The notes under the pieces were generated by a model. It did not search any database. It was not told the origin of the DNA and saw only the letters and a program-made list of their open reading frames with translations. A DNA stretch of 64,000 nucleotides, from contig CAJTUF010000003.1 in assembly GCA_910579675.1 (NCBI GenBank), forward strand, positions 98,603 to 162,602. The letters run 5' to 3'. A program made the translations under genes and the position numbers. How positions within the stretch are numbered: position 1 is the first letter of the stretch; each line of letters begins with the position of its first letter. Shown one piece after another: positions 17,626 through 25,597 of this stretch. This DNA comes from an uncultured Muribaculaceae bacterium. GTDB lineage: Bacteria; Bacteroidota; Bacteroidia; Bacteroidales; Muribaculaceae.

Positions 17626-18792
17626 ATGGAACAGAATCAAGAGGTAACAAGACGATACAATCACGCAGCCGAGGTTATAAAATCGGCTATACTTCAAGGC
17701 CAATATGAGGCCTTGAAGGGTGTAAATCGGATTCAACTCGCGACATATTACTGGATTGGTAAATATGTTGCCAGAAATACGCGCGCCGGCTTTTGGGGGA
17801 CAGGCGCATTAGGACGAATCAGTGAGCAATTATATAAATTGCTGCCCGGAATGCGCGGCTACTCAGCTGAGAGCCTCAAAAAGATGCGTCAGTTTTACGA
17901 GGAATGGCAGATTTTTGATACTGATGCTGACACCGCTGAAGAAATAAAGTTCACGTCAGATAATTCGGTAATCGCGATTACCGAATTGCAATCAGCTGAT
18001 GATAAGATAGATATATTTCGGGAATTACGAATACCGGATCCGGCAGAATTTCCGGTCGAAGACTTTTTCAAGGTCCCTTTCACCCACCACATACATATAT
18101 TCAGCGGCGTAAAAGACACAAAGGCCAGATATTACTATATCCACCGTTGTGCTGAAGAAAAGCTGTCAGCCAAAGCATTGGCGCAAATCATCAAGAACGA
18201 TGATTTTGGGAAGCTCGCTAATCTGCCTAATAATTTTGGCGTGGTGCTTAATGACGAAGCAATGGCTCGTAAGGCTGTCCTCGCATTTAAGGACTCTTAT
18301 ATTCTGGACTTCATCAATACCGAGGAGATCGGCGAAAGAGATAAGGAGGACATTGACGAGCGTGTGGTTGAAAAGCAGATCATCCACAACATCAAGAAGT
18401 TCATAATGGAGTTTGGCAAAGACTTCGCTTTTGTCGGAAACCAGTATCATCTTGAAATCTACTCGGAAGATTTTTTCCCGGATCTGCTGTTCTTCAACCG
18501 CGAAATAAATGCGCTCGTTGTCGTTGAATTGAAAACCGGAAAATTCAAGCCCGGTTATCTTGCCCAACTGATGACATATCTCCGAATCCTTGATGACAAG
18601 GTGAAGAAACCTCATGAGAACCCCTCGATAGGCATCGTTCTCTGCAAGGAGGCAAATCGTAGCTTTGTGGAATATGTGATGCAGGACTACGACAAACCGA
18701 TGGGCGTGGCAACATACACCACAACCAAAGAAGCACCGGAGGCATTGAAGGATGCCCTCCCCGATATGGATGAACTGAAAAAATTGCTGTAA
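17626..18792 (+). CDS. DUF1016 / PDDEXK-nuclease protein (YhcG family)
   Basis: A 388-residue protein. The N-terminal DUF1016 region (about 10-110) has the usual LATYYWIGKYV and LPGMRGYSAESLKKMRQFYE segments, and the middle has VPFTHHIHIF. The C-terminal PDDEXK-like nuclease (about 265-388) shows FPDLLFFNREINALVVVELK, i.e. D-x(n)-ExK, then QLMTYLRILDD. Family members are predicted nucleases often found in mobile or defence contexts; the in vivo role is not established. Base composition is more AT-rich than the neighbours. It stands alone between a terminator and a convergent gene, and a frameshifted relative lies at 29357-29523. Confidence 0.88.
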   Translation: MEQNQEVTRRYNHAAEVIKSAILQGQYEALKGVNRIQLATYYWIGKYVARNTRAGFWGTGALGRISEQLYKLLPGMRGYSAESLKKMRQFYEEWQIFDTDADTAEEIKFTSDNSVIAITELQSADDKIDIFRELRIPDPAEFPVEDFFKVPFTHHIHIFSGVKDTKARYYYIHRCAEEKLSAKALAQIIKNDDFGKLANLPNNFGVVLNDEAMARKAVLAFKDSYILDFINTEEIGERDKEDIDERVVEKQIIHNIKKFIMEFGKDFAFVGNQYHLEIYSEDFFPDLLFFNREINALVVVELKTGKFKPGYLAQLMTYLRILDDKVKKPHENPSIGIVLCKEANRSFVEYVMQDYDKPMGVATYTTTKEAPEALKDALPDMDELKKLL

Positions 18793-18813
18793 CCGAGTCT
18801 CGGCACAGATGAC

Positions 18814-20370
18814 TCACAAGGCTGCGGCCACTGCGGCTGCGGCCCGGATACCGTCGATGGCCGCGCTTACTATGCCGCCCGCATAGCCGGCTCCCTCACC
18901 GCAGGGGTAGAGGGAGGCCACTGAGGTGTGGCATAGCGACTCAGGGTCGCGCACTATCGTGACGGGACTTGAGGTGCGGGTCTCACACCCTATCATGAGT
19001 CCTTCCGTTCCCGCATAGCCCTTGTATTTGCGCCCGAATTCCTGCAAGCCGCCTTTGAGACGTCGGGATATGGGGCCGGGCAGCAGTTTGTCGAGCCTCA
19101 TGGCCACAACACCCGGAGGGTAGCTCGACGGGGGCAGATCGGTTGAGATGCGGCCGGCCACAAAGTCGGGCACACGCTGAGCCGGTGCATGCTGTGTGCC
19201 TCCGACTGCTTCGCTCAGACGACGCTCTATGCGCTCTTGATAGTCGATCATGCGCAGGGGGGAATCGCCCTCCACATCGTCGGGTAACACCTCCACCACC
19301 ATGCCGGTATTGGCCCAGCGCGAGCCTCGGCGTGCCGGGCTCATGCCGTTGACCACAAGTAGTCCCGGACCTGAAGAAGCGGGTATCACTACACCGCCTG
19401 GGCACATACAGAATGAATATACAGCCCGTCCGTCCACGCGGGTAAGCAGCGAATACTCGGCAGGTGGAAGATAGGGCCCGCGCCCCTTGGGATTGTGGTA
19501 GAATATCGAGTCGATAAGGGTCTGTGGATGCTCCACGCGGCAACCCACGGCTATACCTTTGGCTTTCAGCTCCACCCCCTGACGATCCAGAAATTCATAC
19601 ACATCGCGGGCCGAATGGCCGGTGGCAAGGATCACGGGGCCGCGCAGCTCCTCCCCCTCCTGAGTAACTACACCCTCGCAGCGGCGGCCTCCATCGGGGC
19701 CAGTGGCTAAGATGAGGCTGTCGACACGGGTGGAAAATCTCACTTCGCCCCCTGCCGAGCGGATCTTCTCGCGCAGGGTGCGTATGATATAGGGGAGGCG
19801 GTCGGTGCCTATATGCGGATGGGCATCGACCAGAATGTCGGGATCGGCGCCGCAATCCACAAAGGTTGCAAGCACGGTGTCGACCGGCCCGCGCTTCTTG
19901 GAGCGGGTGTAGAGTTTGCCGTCGGAAAACGCACCGGCACCACCCTCGCCAAAGCAATAGTTGCTCTCGGGATCTATCTCCTGAGTGCGCGCAATCTGCG
20001 CCACATCAAGACGCCGGGAGTCTACATCCTTGCCTCTCTCAAGCAGGATGGGTCTTATGCCATGACCTATCAAGGCGGCAGCGGCAAAAAGGCCTGCCGG
20101 ACCGGCGCCCACCACTACTGCTTCCGGGGCATCGGGCGGTAGCGTCGGCATTGGCAGGGGCGATGGAGACGGGGCAGCCTCGCATGGCCGACCGGCTATC
20201 TTCACGTCGAGGGTGAGATTGACCATGATGTTGCGCTGGCGCGCGTCGATGGAGCGGCGGCGTATGGTCACGGATTCTATATCGCCGGGCTTCACGCCGG
20301 CTTCGCGGGCCACCGCCGCTTTGAGCATCCCGGGCGTGGCTGCGGTCTGAGGATTGGTGCGTAGATTCAT
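18814..20370 (-). CDS. NAD(P)/FAD-dependent oxidoreductase ('FAD-dependent protein')
   Basis: A 518-residue flavoprotein. The FAD-binding Rossmann motif is VVGAGPAGLFAAAAL (near residue 95). It is followed by the family signature YCFGEGGAGAFSDGKLYTRSKKRG and a C-terminal FAD segment (YPCGEGAGYAGGIVSAAIDG). The first ~90 residues form a small domain also seen in this family. The open frame extends to 20496, but the ATG at 20370 overlaps the stop of the MATE gene as TAATG, which strongly suggests translational coupling and fixes the start. The family's substrate is unknown; older annotations as a geranylgeranyl or dehydrogenase-type reductase are not supported by sequence alone. Confidence 0.88.
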   Translation of the reverse strand: MNLRTNPQTAATPGMLKAAVAREAGVKPGDIESVTIRRRSIDARQRNIMVNLTLDVKIAGRPCEAAPSPSPLPMPTLPPDAPEAVVVGAGPAGLFAAAALIGHGIRPILLERGKDVDSRRLDVAQIARTQEIDPESNYCFGEGGAGAFSDGKLYTRSKKRGPVDTVLATFVDCGADPDILVDAHPHIGTDRLPYIIRTLREKIRSAGGEVRFSTRVDSLILATGPDGGRRCEGVVTQEGEELRGPVILATGHSARDVYEFLDRQGVELKAKGIAVGCRVEHPQTLIDSIFYHNPKGRGPYLPPAEYSLLTRVDGRAVYSFCMCPGGVVIPASSGPGLLVVNGMSPARRGSRWANTGMVVEVLPDDVEGDSPLRMIDYQERIERRLSEAVGGTQHAPAQRVPDFVAGRISTDLPPSSYPPGVVAMRLDKLLPGPISRRLKGGLQEFGRKYKGYAGTEGLMIGCETRTSSPVTIVRDPESLCHTSVASLYPCGEGAGYAGGIVSAAIDGIRAAAAVAAAL

Positions 20371-21785
20371 TATTCGGTAATAGAGGGTGAGGCAGTAGTG
20401 GCGCCCATCCTGATGTTTTCGCGGCGTATGCTTATTATCACAGTCACTATGGCCAGAATCGCGGCAAGGATGTCGGAGCCTGTCATGGAAGCCCACACAC
20501 CCTCGATGCCCCAGTAGCGGGGGAGTATAAGGAGAAGCGGGATGAGAAAAATAAGCTGGCGGGTTAGGGAAAGGAATATCGAGATCTTAGGATGGCCGAC
20601 GCTCTGGAAGTAGTTTTGGATCACTATCTGGGCGCCCACCACCGGGAAGGCTATGAAGTAGATCCGGAAGCCGGTGCGCGCTATCTCGATAAGGGTCGGA
20701 TCTGTGGTAAACAGAGCTGTCACTGTGTCGGGCAGCAGCTCTGTCACCAGCCACCCTGCGGTTGTCACCCCTAAGCCGAGCAAGATGCCTATGCGCAGGG
20801 TGCTCTTCACGCGGGACCATTGGCGGGCACCATAGTTGAAGCCGAGGATAGGCTGCATGCCCTGCGTTACGCCAAATACTATCATGACGAAAAACATGGT
20901 GGTGCGGTTGACAATGCCGTAGGCTCCGACTGCCAGATTGCCCGCTTCAGCACCGTAGTCGAGAAGGGCCTTGTTGATAAACACCACCACTACGCAGGCA
21001 CATATGTTCATGAGAAACGGCGACATGCCTATGGCATAGATGCGCTTGATGATAGAGGGGGTAAACCATCGGCGCCGCAGCTCGAAGTGGATAAATGAGG
21101 AGCGGCTCATGAAATGCCACACCACCCACACGCAAGCCACACCCTGACTGCAAATCGTGGCAAGGGCGGCGCCACGTATTCCCCAGTCGAAATGAAATAT
21201 GAATATCGGGGCGAGCACCACATTGGCTCCCACCGACAGGAGGGCCGACACCATGGCCTTGCGCGGATAGCCGGTGGCGCGCATAAGGTTGTTGAGTCCG
21301 ATGAAGATATACGATACCGGAGTGCCGAGAAGTATCACCTGCATGAACTCACGGGCATAGGGGATGGTCTCGGCGGTGGCGCCGAAAAACAGCAGGATCT
21401 CATCGAGAAAAACATAGGAGAGAGTGCCGAAAACCACCGCATGGATCAGGCATAGCGACATCACATTGTTGACCACGTCGGTGGCTCTGTCAAGTGATTT
21501 CTGGCCCATAAAAATCGACGATATAGTGGCTCCACCCACTGCCACCAGAGTGCAGAAGGCTATGAGCAGATTCATCAGCGGGAAGGTGATGGCCAGGCCT
21601 GCGATCGCCATGGCCCCTACGCCGCGACCGATGAAGATCGAGTCGATGATATTGTAGAGGCTCGTGGCCACGCTGGCTATGATGGCCGGTACTGAATATT
21701 GGATGAGGAGCTTGGTGATTGACTGGGTGCCAAGCGAGAGCGGCGATTTATTGCCGGCGGCTGCGGGTGAGTTGGTGTGCGACAT
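20370..21785 (-). CDS. MATE-family multidrug/metabolite exporter
   Basis: A 471-residue inner-membrane transporter of the MATE family, which exports cationic drugs or metabolites using Na+ or H+ gradients. About 12 hydrophobic segments are visible, with the family signatures YNIIDSIFIGRGVGAMAIAG near the N-terminus and the second-half repeat 'GAYGIVNRTTMFFVMIVFGV'. The ATG at 21785 is chosen because the only promoter element (TAACTTTG on the minus strand, 21808-21801) lies just upstream of it, excluding the longer frame to 21842. It is the first gene of a two-gene operon with the oxidoreductase, joined by a one-base stop-start overlap. Substrate unknown. Confidence 0.93.
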   Translation of the reverse strand: MSHTNSPAAAGNKSPLSLGTQSITKLLIQYSVPAIIASVATSLYNIIDSIFIGRGVGAMAIAGLAITFPLMNLLIAFCTLVAVGGATISSIFMGQKSLDRATDVVNNVMSLCLIHAVVFGTLSYVFLDEILLFFGATAETIPYAREFMQVILLGTPVSYIFIGLNNLMRATGYPRKAMVSALLSVGANVVLAPIFIFHFDWGIRGAALATICSQGVACVWVVWHFMSRSSFIHFELRRRWFTPSIIKRIYAIGMSPFLMNICACVVVVFINKALLDYGAEAGNLAVGAYGIVNRTTMFFVMIVFGVTQGMQPILGFNYGARQWSRVKSTLRIGILLGLGVTTAGWLVTELLPDTVTALFTTDPTLIEIARTGFRIYFIAFPVVGAQIVIQNYFQSVGHPKISIFLSLTRQLIFLIPLLLILPRYWGIEGVWASMTGSDILAAILAIVTVIISIRRENIRMGATTASPSITE

Positions 21786-21797
21786 ATCTGATGATGA

Positions 21798-21828
21798 TTG
21801 CAAAGTTACTTCATTTTGAGTAATTTTG
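21798..21828. promoter_or_regulatory. Overlapping divergent promoters (MATE operon / HAD gene)
   Basis: On the plus strand TTG (21798-21800) and TAATTTTG (21821-21828) are 20 bp apart and drive the HAD gene. On the minus strand TAACTTTG (21808-21801) lies inside that spacer and drives the MATE gene. Polymerase binding at one would exclude the other. Confidence 0.6.
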
Positions 21829-21857
21829 CGGCATAAATCCAATCCTGAATTATATAT

Positions 21858-22481
21858 ATGAAACGTTTTGGCGCTTTATTTGATCTCGATGGTGTGCTGA
21901 TCGACAGTGAGTCGCTCTACACTGCTTTCTGGTCGGAAATGGAACACCGTTTCCCCACCGGCGATCCCGACTATGCTGTCAATATCAAGGGTATGACCCT
22001 CACTCGCATCCTCGGCAATTATCCTGAGGAGTTGCGACCTGCTGTGGTGAAGGCCATCCACGATTTCGAGCACACGATGGTATATCCTGTGATGCCAGGT
22101 GTCTACGATTTTCTGAGCTCGCTCAGGGCCGAGGGGATCTCTACTGCCATAGTGACAAGCAGTGACAGCGTCAAGATGGACTATCTCTTCGGGCAGCATC
22201 CAGGATTTGCCTCTTTCTTTGATGTTATCATCAACGGGTCGATGGTGAGCCGCTCCAAACCCGATCCGGAGGGCTATCTCAAGGCCGCCGCCGCAGTGGG
22301 GGTAGATCCTGCCGATTGCCTCGTGTTTGAGGATTCGATCCAGGGCCTCCAGGCCGGACGCGCTTCGGGCGCTAGGGTGATTGGGCTTGCCACCACTTTT
22401 CCACGCGAGCGTATAGAGCCGCTGGCCGATATGGTGATAAAATCTTTCGAGGGGTTGAGTTTCAGCGATCTGATGGGTTGA
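21858..22481 (+). CDS. HAD-superfamily hydrolase, phosphoglucomutase-like
   Basis: A 207-residue cytosolic HAD phosphatase or mutase. Motif I is FDLDGVLIDSE (residues 8-18, nucleophile Asp8 with Asp10), motif II is IVTSSDS, the motif III Lys is in SRSKPDPEGY, and motif IV is VFEDSIQGLQAG. The helical cap between residues 20 and 90 is subclass I, as in beta-phosphoglucomutase and phosphoglycolate phosphatase. The exact sugar-phosphate substrate cannot be told. Confidence 0.9.
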   Translation: MKRFGALFDLDGVLIDSESLYTAFWSEMEHRFPTGDPDYAVNIKGMTLTRILGNYPEELRPAVVKAIHDFEHTMVYPVMPGVYDFLSSLRAEGISTAIVTSSDSVKMDYLFGQHPGFASFFDVIINGSMVSRSKPDPEGYLKAAAAVGVDPADCLVFEDSIQGLQAGRASGARVIGLATTFPRERIEPLADMVIKSFEGLSFSDLMG

Positions 22482-22626
22482 AAGAATGCTAAGTGTCACA
22501 CTGTAGACATTGAGTTGTAATATGGTGGTAACAAAATTAACATTTGTTGACACTTATTCTTTTCCCATCTACTTGCGGGGGAGTAATTTTGCAATATCAA
22601 AAATTCCTCTAAACCCGCATTGAAAC

Positions 22627-23139
22627 ATGACTCCTGCTACTATGAATCCCAACACACAACCTATCGTAATGGAGTTACAGGCTCCTCTCCTCAATCTTGC
22701 CTACACCCTCACGGGCAACCGCACTGATGCCTATAGTCTGCTCCGCGACACCACCATCATTGCAATGTCGGAATCGGAGGCATATAAGACACGCGAAGGG
22801 CTCTTCGAAGCCATGAAGCGTATTTTCGACACTACTTACAGCTCGCGGGCCACACGCCGCCGCATAGAAGTGTGCTCACGTCCCTATCGTCTGCCGCAGT
22901 CGGTGGCCACCGCCGATGCCTTCGATGAGAAGCCGGAGGGTGCAGAGAGTGTAGACCGTATTCACGATTATTTCAATGCTATTCTTGATGGCCGTTACCA
23001 CAAGGCTGTGACTATGCGTGCCGCAGGCTACCGCTTCCGCGAGATCGCCAATCATGAGGGCATTTCGCTCCTCAATGCACGCATCAGGGTCATGCTCGGC
23101 TCAATCAGCCTCCGCGCCGCTGCTGCTCTCAGACGTTGA
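22627..23139 (+). CDS. Sigma-factor-like protein, degenerate ECF type
   Basis: A 170-residue protein laid out like an ECF sigma factor. Residues 18-62 (LLNLAYTLTGNRTDAYSLLRDT and following) resemble region 2. Residues 115-165 (GRYHKAVTMRAAGYRFREIA, then LLNARIRVMLG) resemble region 4 with its helix-turn-helix. Region 2.3/2.4 aromatic and acidic residues expected for promoter melting are not clear, and no anti-sigma gene follows. It may act as a small regulator. A TAATTTTG element at 22584-22591 gives a 30-nt leader. The lipoprotein gene begins 36 bp downstream. Confidence 0.65.
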   Translation: MTPATMNPNTQPIVMELQAPLLNLAYTLTGNRTDAYSLLRDTTIIAMSESEAYKTREGLFEAMKRIFDTTYSSRATRRRIEVCSRPYRLPQSVATADAFDEKPEGAESVDRIHDYFNAILDGRYHKAVTMRAAGYRFREIANHEGISLLNARIRVMLGSISLRAAAALRR

Positions 23140-23175
23140 GGGCAATAAACAGCCCCGCTGTCCGTTGAAGAGTGT

Positions 23176-24534
23176 ATGAGACCTACACTCTTTTTCCTCT
23201 GCATGGCCATAGCAGCCTTCACTCTTCTGCAGTCGTGTATCGAAGACGGAGTCACAACTTCGCCATCAGATCGCCCGCAGTTTTCTACCGACACTCTCAA
23301 GCTCGGTACGGTCTGGACCGATACACCTTCGCCCACCTGCCGTTTCACAGTCTATAACCCCCACGACAAGATTCTTAATCTCAGCCGCGTATCTTTCCGC
23401 GACGATCCCTACAATGCGTTCCGTCTCAATGTCGACGGCACTGCAGGTCGGGAGATCACTGATGTGGAGGTGCGCCCAAACGATTCAATTTTCGTGTTTG
23501 TCGAGGCTACATTGCCCCCGACAGGAGTTCCACAGAGTGTGGCCGTCACATCGCATATCGACTTTCTGGTCAATGGGCAGATCTCCACTGTGGCCGTTAC
23601 AGCCGACGCTTGCGACTTGAAACGGCTTAAAGCAGCGGTGATCACGAGCGACACCACTTTCACTGCCGAATATCCTATAGGTGTGACCGACTCGCTCGTA
23701 GTCATGTCTGGGGCCACCCTTACCCTTGAACCGGGCGTCAGGCTGCTGTTCCACGACAAGGCAACAATGACGGTGAGAGGGACGCTTGTGGCCCTCGGTA
23801 GCCCCGACCGACGGATAGATATGACCGGCGACCGCACCGGTTCGGTCGTGGCATCGATCCCCTACGATATAATGTCGAATCAGTGGGGCGGCCTCCGTTT
23901 CGCTGCCGGTTCAACAGGCAATATGCTGCATTTCACCACAGTGCGCAACTCGGCCTATGGCGTGATGCTCGACTCGCTCGCCACTCTTGATATGCGCGGT
24001 GCCATCCTGCGCAATGCCGCGTCGTATCCGCTCTTAGCCGTGGCTGCTGAAGTCACAGCCGCCGGATGCGAGATAGCCGAGGGGGGCGACGGCGTGATAG
24101 CTCTCAGCGGTGGCTCATATAGGTTTGACCACTGCACGGTGGCCAACCACTATCTGTTCAGCGTCATAGGTGGACCGGCCATACAGATGGATCTCCGTCA
24201 GGGTACACCATCACAGCTCAAGGCGCGGTTTACCAATACGATAATCTACGGATTAGGCGACGATCTGGCTAAGGTGTCGCTCAAGGACATGGATGTTACT
24301 TTTGCCAGATGCATACTCAAGAGCAGCGGTACCGACGACGATAATTTTGTGCGTTGCCTCTGGGACACCGATCCTCTCTATCTTCTCGACCGCTCCCGCT
24401 ATATATTCGACTATCATGTCAAGGAAGGGAGCCCTGCCGAAGGTGAGGCAATGGCGTCGGAATTTGCGCCGGTGCTGTCGCCCGACGGCCAGAATGTCGA
24501 TGGTATGATAGGTGCCTGGGGCACCGGACGCTGA
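23176..24534 (+). CDS. Lipoprotein with right-handed beta-helix domain
   Basis: A 452-residue lipoprotein with a lipobox LLQSC (acylated Cys near residue 21). Residues ~40-150 form a beta-sandwich-like region. From about 165 to 400 there are repeated short strands with Gly/Asp turns and LTLEPGVRLLFHDKATMTVRG, typical of a pectate-lyase-like parallel beta-helix; the segment WGGLRFAAGSTGNMLHFTTV matches the common helix coil. Such proteins in Bacteroidales are usually cell-surface or periplasmic and of unknown ligand. The acidic residues after Cys (IEDG) are compatible with surface export. It may be co-transcribed with the sigma-like gene. Confidence 0.8.
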   Translation: MRPTLFFLCMAIAAFTLLQSCIEDGVTTSPSDRPQFSTDTLKLGTVWTDTPSPTCRFTVYNPHDKILNLSRVSFRDDPYNAFRLNVDGTAGREITDVEVRPNDSIFVFVEATLPPTGVPQSVAVTSHIDFLVNGQISTVAVTADACDLKRLKAAVITSDTTFTAEYPIGVTDSLVVMSGATLTLEPGVRLLFHDKATMTVRGTLVALGSPDRRIDMTGDRTGSVVASIPYDIMSNQWGGLRFAAGSTGNMLHFTTVRNSAYGVMLDSLATLDMRGAILRNAASYPLLAVAAEVTAAGCEIAEGGDGVIALSGGSYRFDHCTVANHYLFSVIGGPAIQMDLRQGTPSQLKARFTNTIIYGLGDDLAKVSLKDMDVTFARCILKSSGTDDDNFVRCLWDTDPLYLLDRSRYIFDYHVKEGSPAEGEAMASEFAPVLSPDGQNVDGMIGAWGTGR

Positions 24535-24544
24535 GATGCCGGCG

Positions 24545-25597
24545 TCAGCTTATCTCGCCGCGCAGCGGGAGGTCAAACTGATACCTCACCGCCTCGGGGC
24601 TCAGCCCCTGGCCAAAGAGATACATCATCTTGGTTATGGCCGCCTCGGCAGTGGAGTCGCGACCTGAGGTCACTCCGGCCGATGCCAGTTTATCACCCGC
24701 CTCGTAGCGGGTATTGACACCGCCGTTGACACACTGTGTGACGTTGACTATCACCAGACCGTTGTCGACGGCGCTGCGTATTGCATCGATAAAATCGTCG
24801 TTGGTGGGGGCATTTCCGGCTCCATAGGTGCGCATCACTATCCCCTTGATGCCGGGGGTGGAGAGCAGATGGTTGAGGGTGGAGATGCGCAGACCCGGGA
24901 ACAGATCGACAAACATCACTCCGGTGTCGAGATTGTAGCGGGGCGAGAATGGCACTCCCGGGGCCGGACGATAGAGGGCATCGGGATTGAAGTGTATGTC
25001 GAGACCTATCTTGGCCAGCGGCGAGAAGTTGTTGCTCTTGAAGGCGTTGAAGTTGTCGGCGCTCATCTTGGTGGCGCGGTTGCCGCGCCACAGATAGTCT
25101 TCAAACAATATTGCCACCTCCTGCACCAGCGGCATCCCTGAGGTGTCGGTGGCCGCTGCGATCTGCACAGCGGTGATAAGATTTTCCTCACCGTCGGTAC
25201 GCACCTCGCCTATGGGGAGCTGCGAGCCGGTGATGATCACCGGCTTGCGCAGTCCTTCGAGCATAAATGAGAGCGCCGATGCCGTGTAGGCCATGGTGTC
25301 GGTGCCGTGGAGGAGTACAAATCCGTCGTAGCCGTTGTAGCGTTCGGCTATCAGCTGGGCTATCTCCTTCCAGCGCGTGGGATTCATGTCGCTTGAGTCG
25401 ATAGGAGGCTCAAACGAGATGTTTTCGATGTCGTAGCCCAGCTTTTCGAGCTTGGGCACATTGTCGATGAGGTGGGAGAAGTCGAAGGGGCGCAGGGCGC
25501 CGCTCACCGAGTCTTCGATCATTCCTATCGTACCCCCTGTGTAGATAAGGAGGATACGCGGCACGCGATCCTGCGGCCGGGTGTAGGCGGCGCTCAT
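24545..25597 (-). CDS. ansA: Type I L-asparaginase
   Basis: Hydrolyses asparagine to aspartate and ammonia. The 350-residue protein carries both active-site signatures: IYTGGTIGMI (about residues 18-27, first catalytic Thr) and LLHGTDTMAYTASAL (second Thr-Asp pair). It has no signal peptide, in keeping with the cytosolic type I enzyme. The open frame reaches 25735, but the ATG at 25597 overlaps the metG stop as ATGA, so translation is coupled and the shorter form is right. Confidence 0.93.
   Translation of the reverse strand: MSAAYTRPQDRVPRILLIYTGGTIGMIEDSVSGALRPFDFSHLIDNVPKLEKLGYDIENISFEPPIDSSDMNPTRWKEIAQLIAERYNGYDGFVLLHGTDTMAYTASALSFMLEGLRKPVIITGSQLPIGEVRTDGEENLITAVQIAAATDTSGMPLVQEVAILFEDYLWRGNRATKMSADNFNAFKSNNFSPLAKIGLDIHFNPDALYRPAPGVPFSPRYNLDTGVMFVDLFPGLRISTLNHLLSTPGIKGIVMRTYGAGNAPTNDDFIDAIRSAVDNGLVIVNVTQCVNGGVNTRYEAGDKLASAGVTSGRDSTAEAAITKMMYLFGQGLSPEAVRYQFDLPLRGEIS

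Noticed and set aside
20371..20496. Longer N-terminus for the FAD oxidoreductase
   Set aside because: The extension overlaps the MATE gene by 126 bp and is His/Arg/Cys-rich; the TAATG overlap supports the start at 20370.
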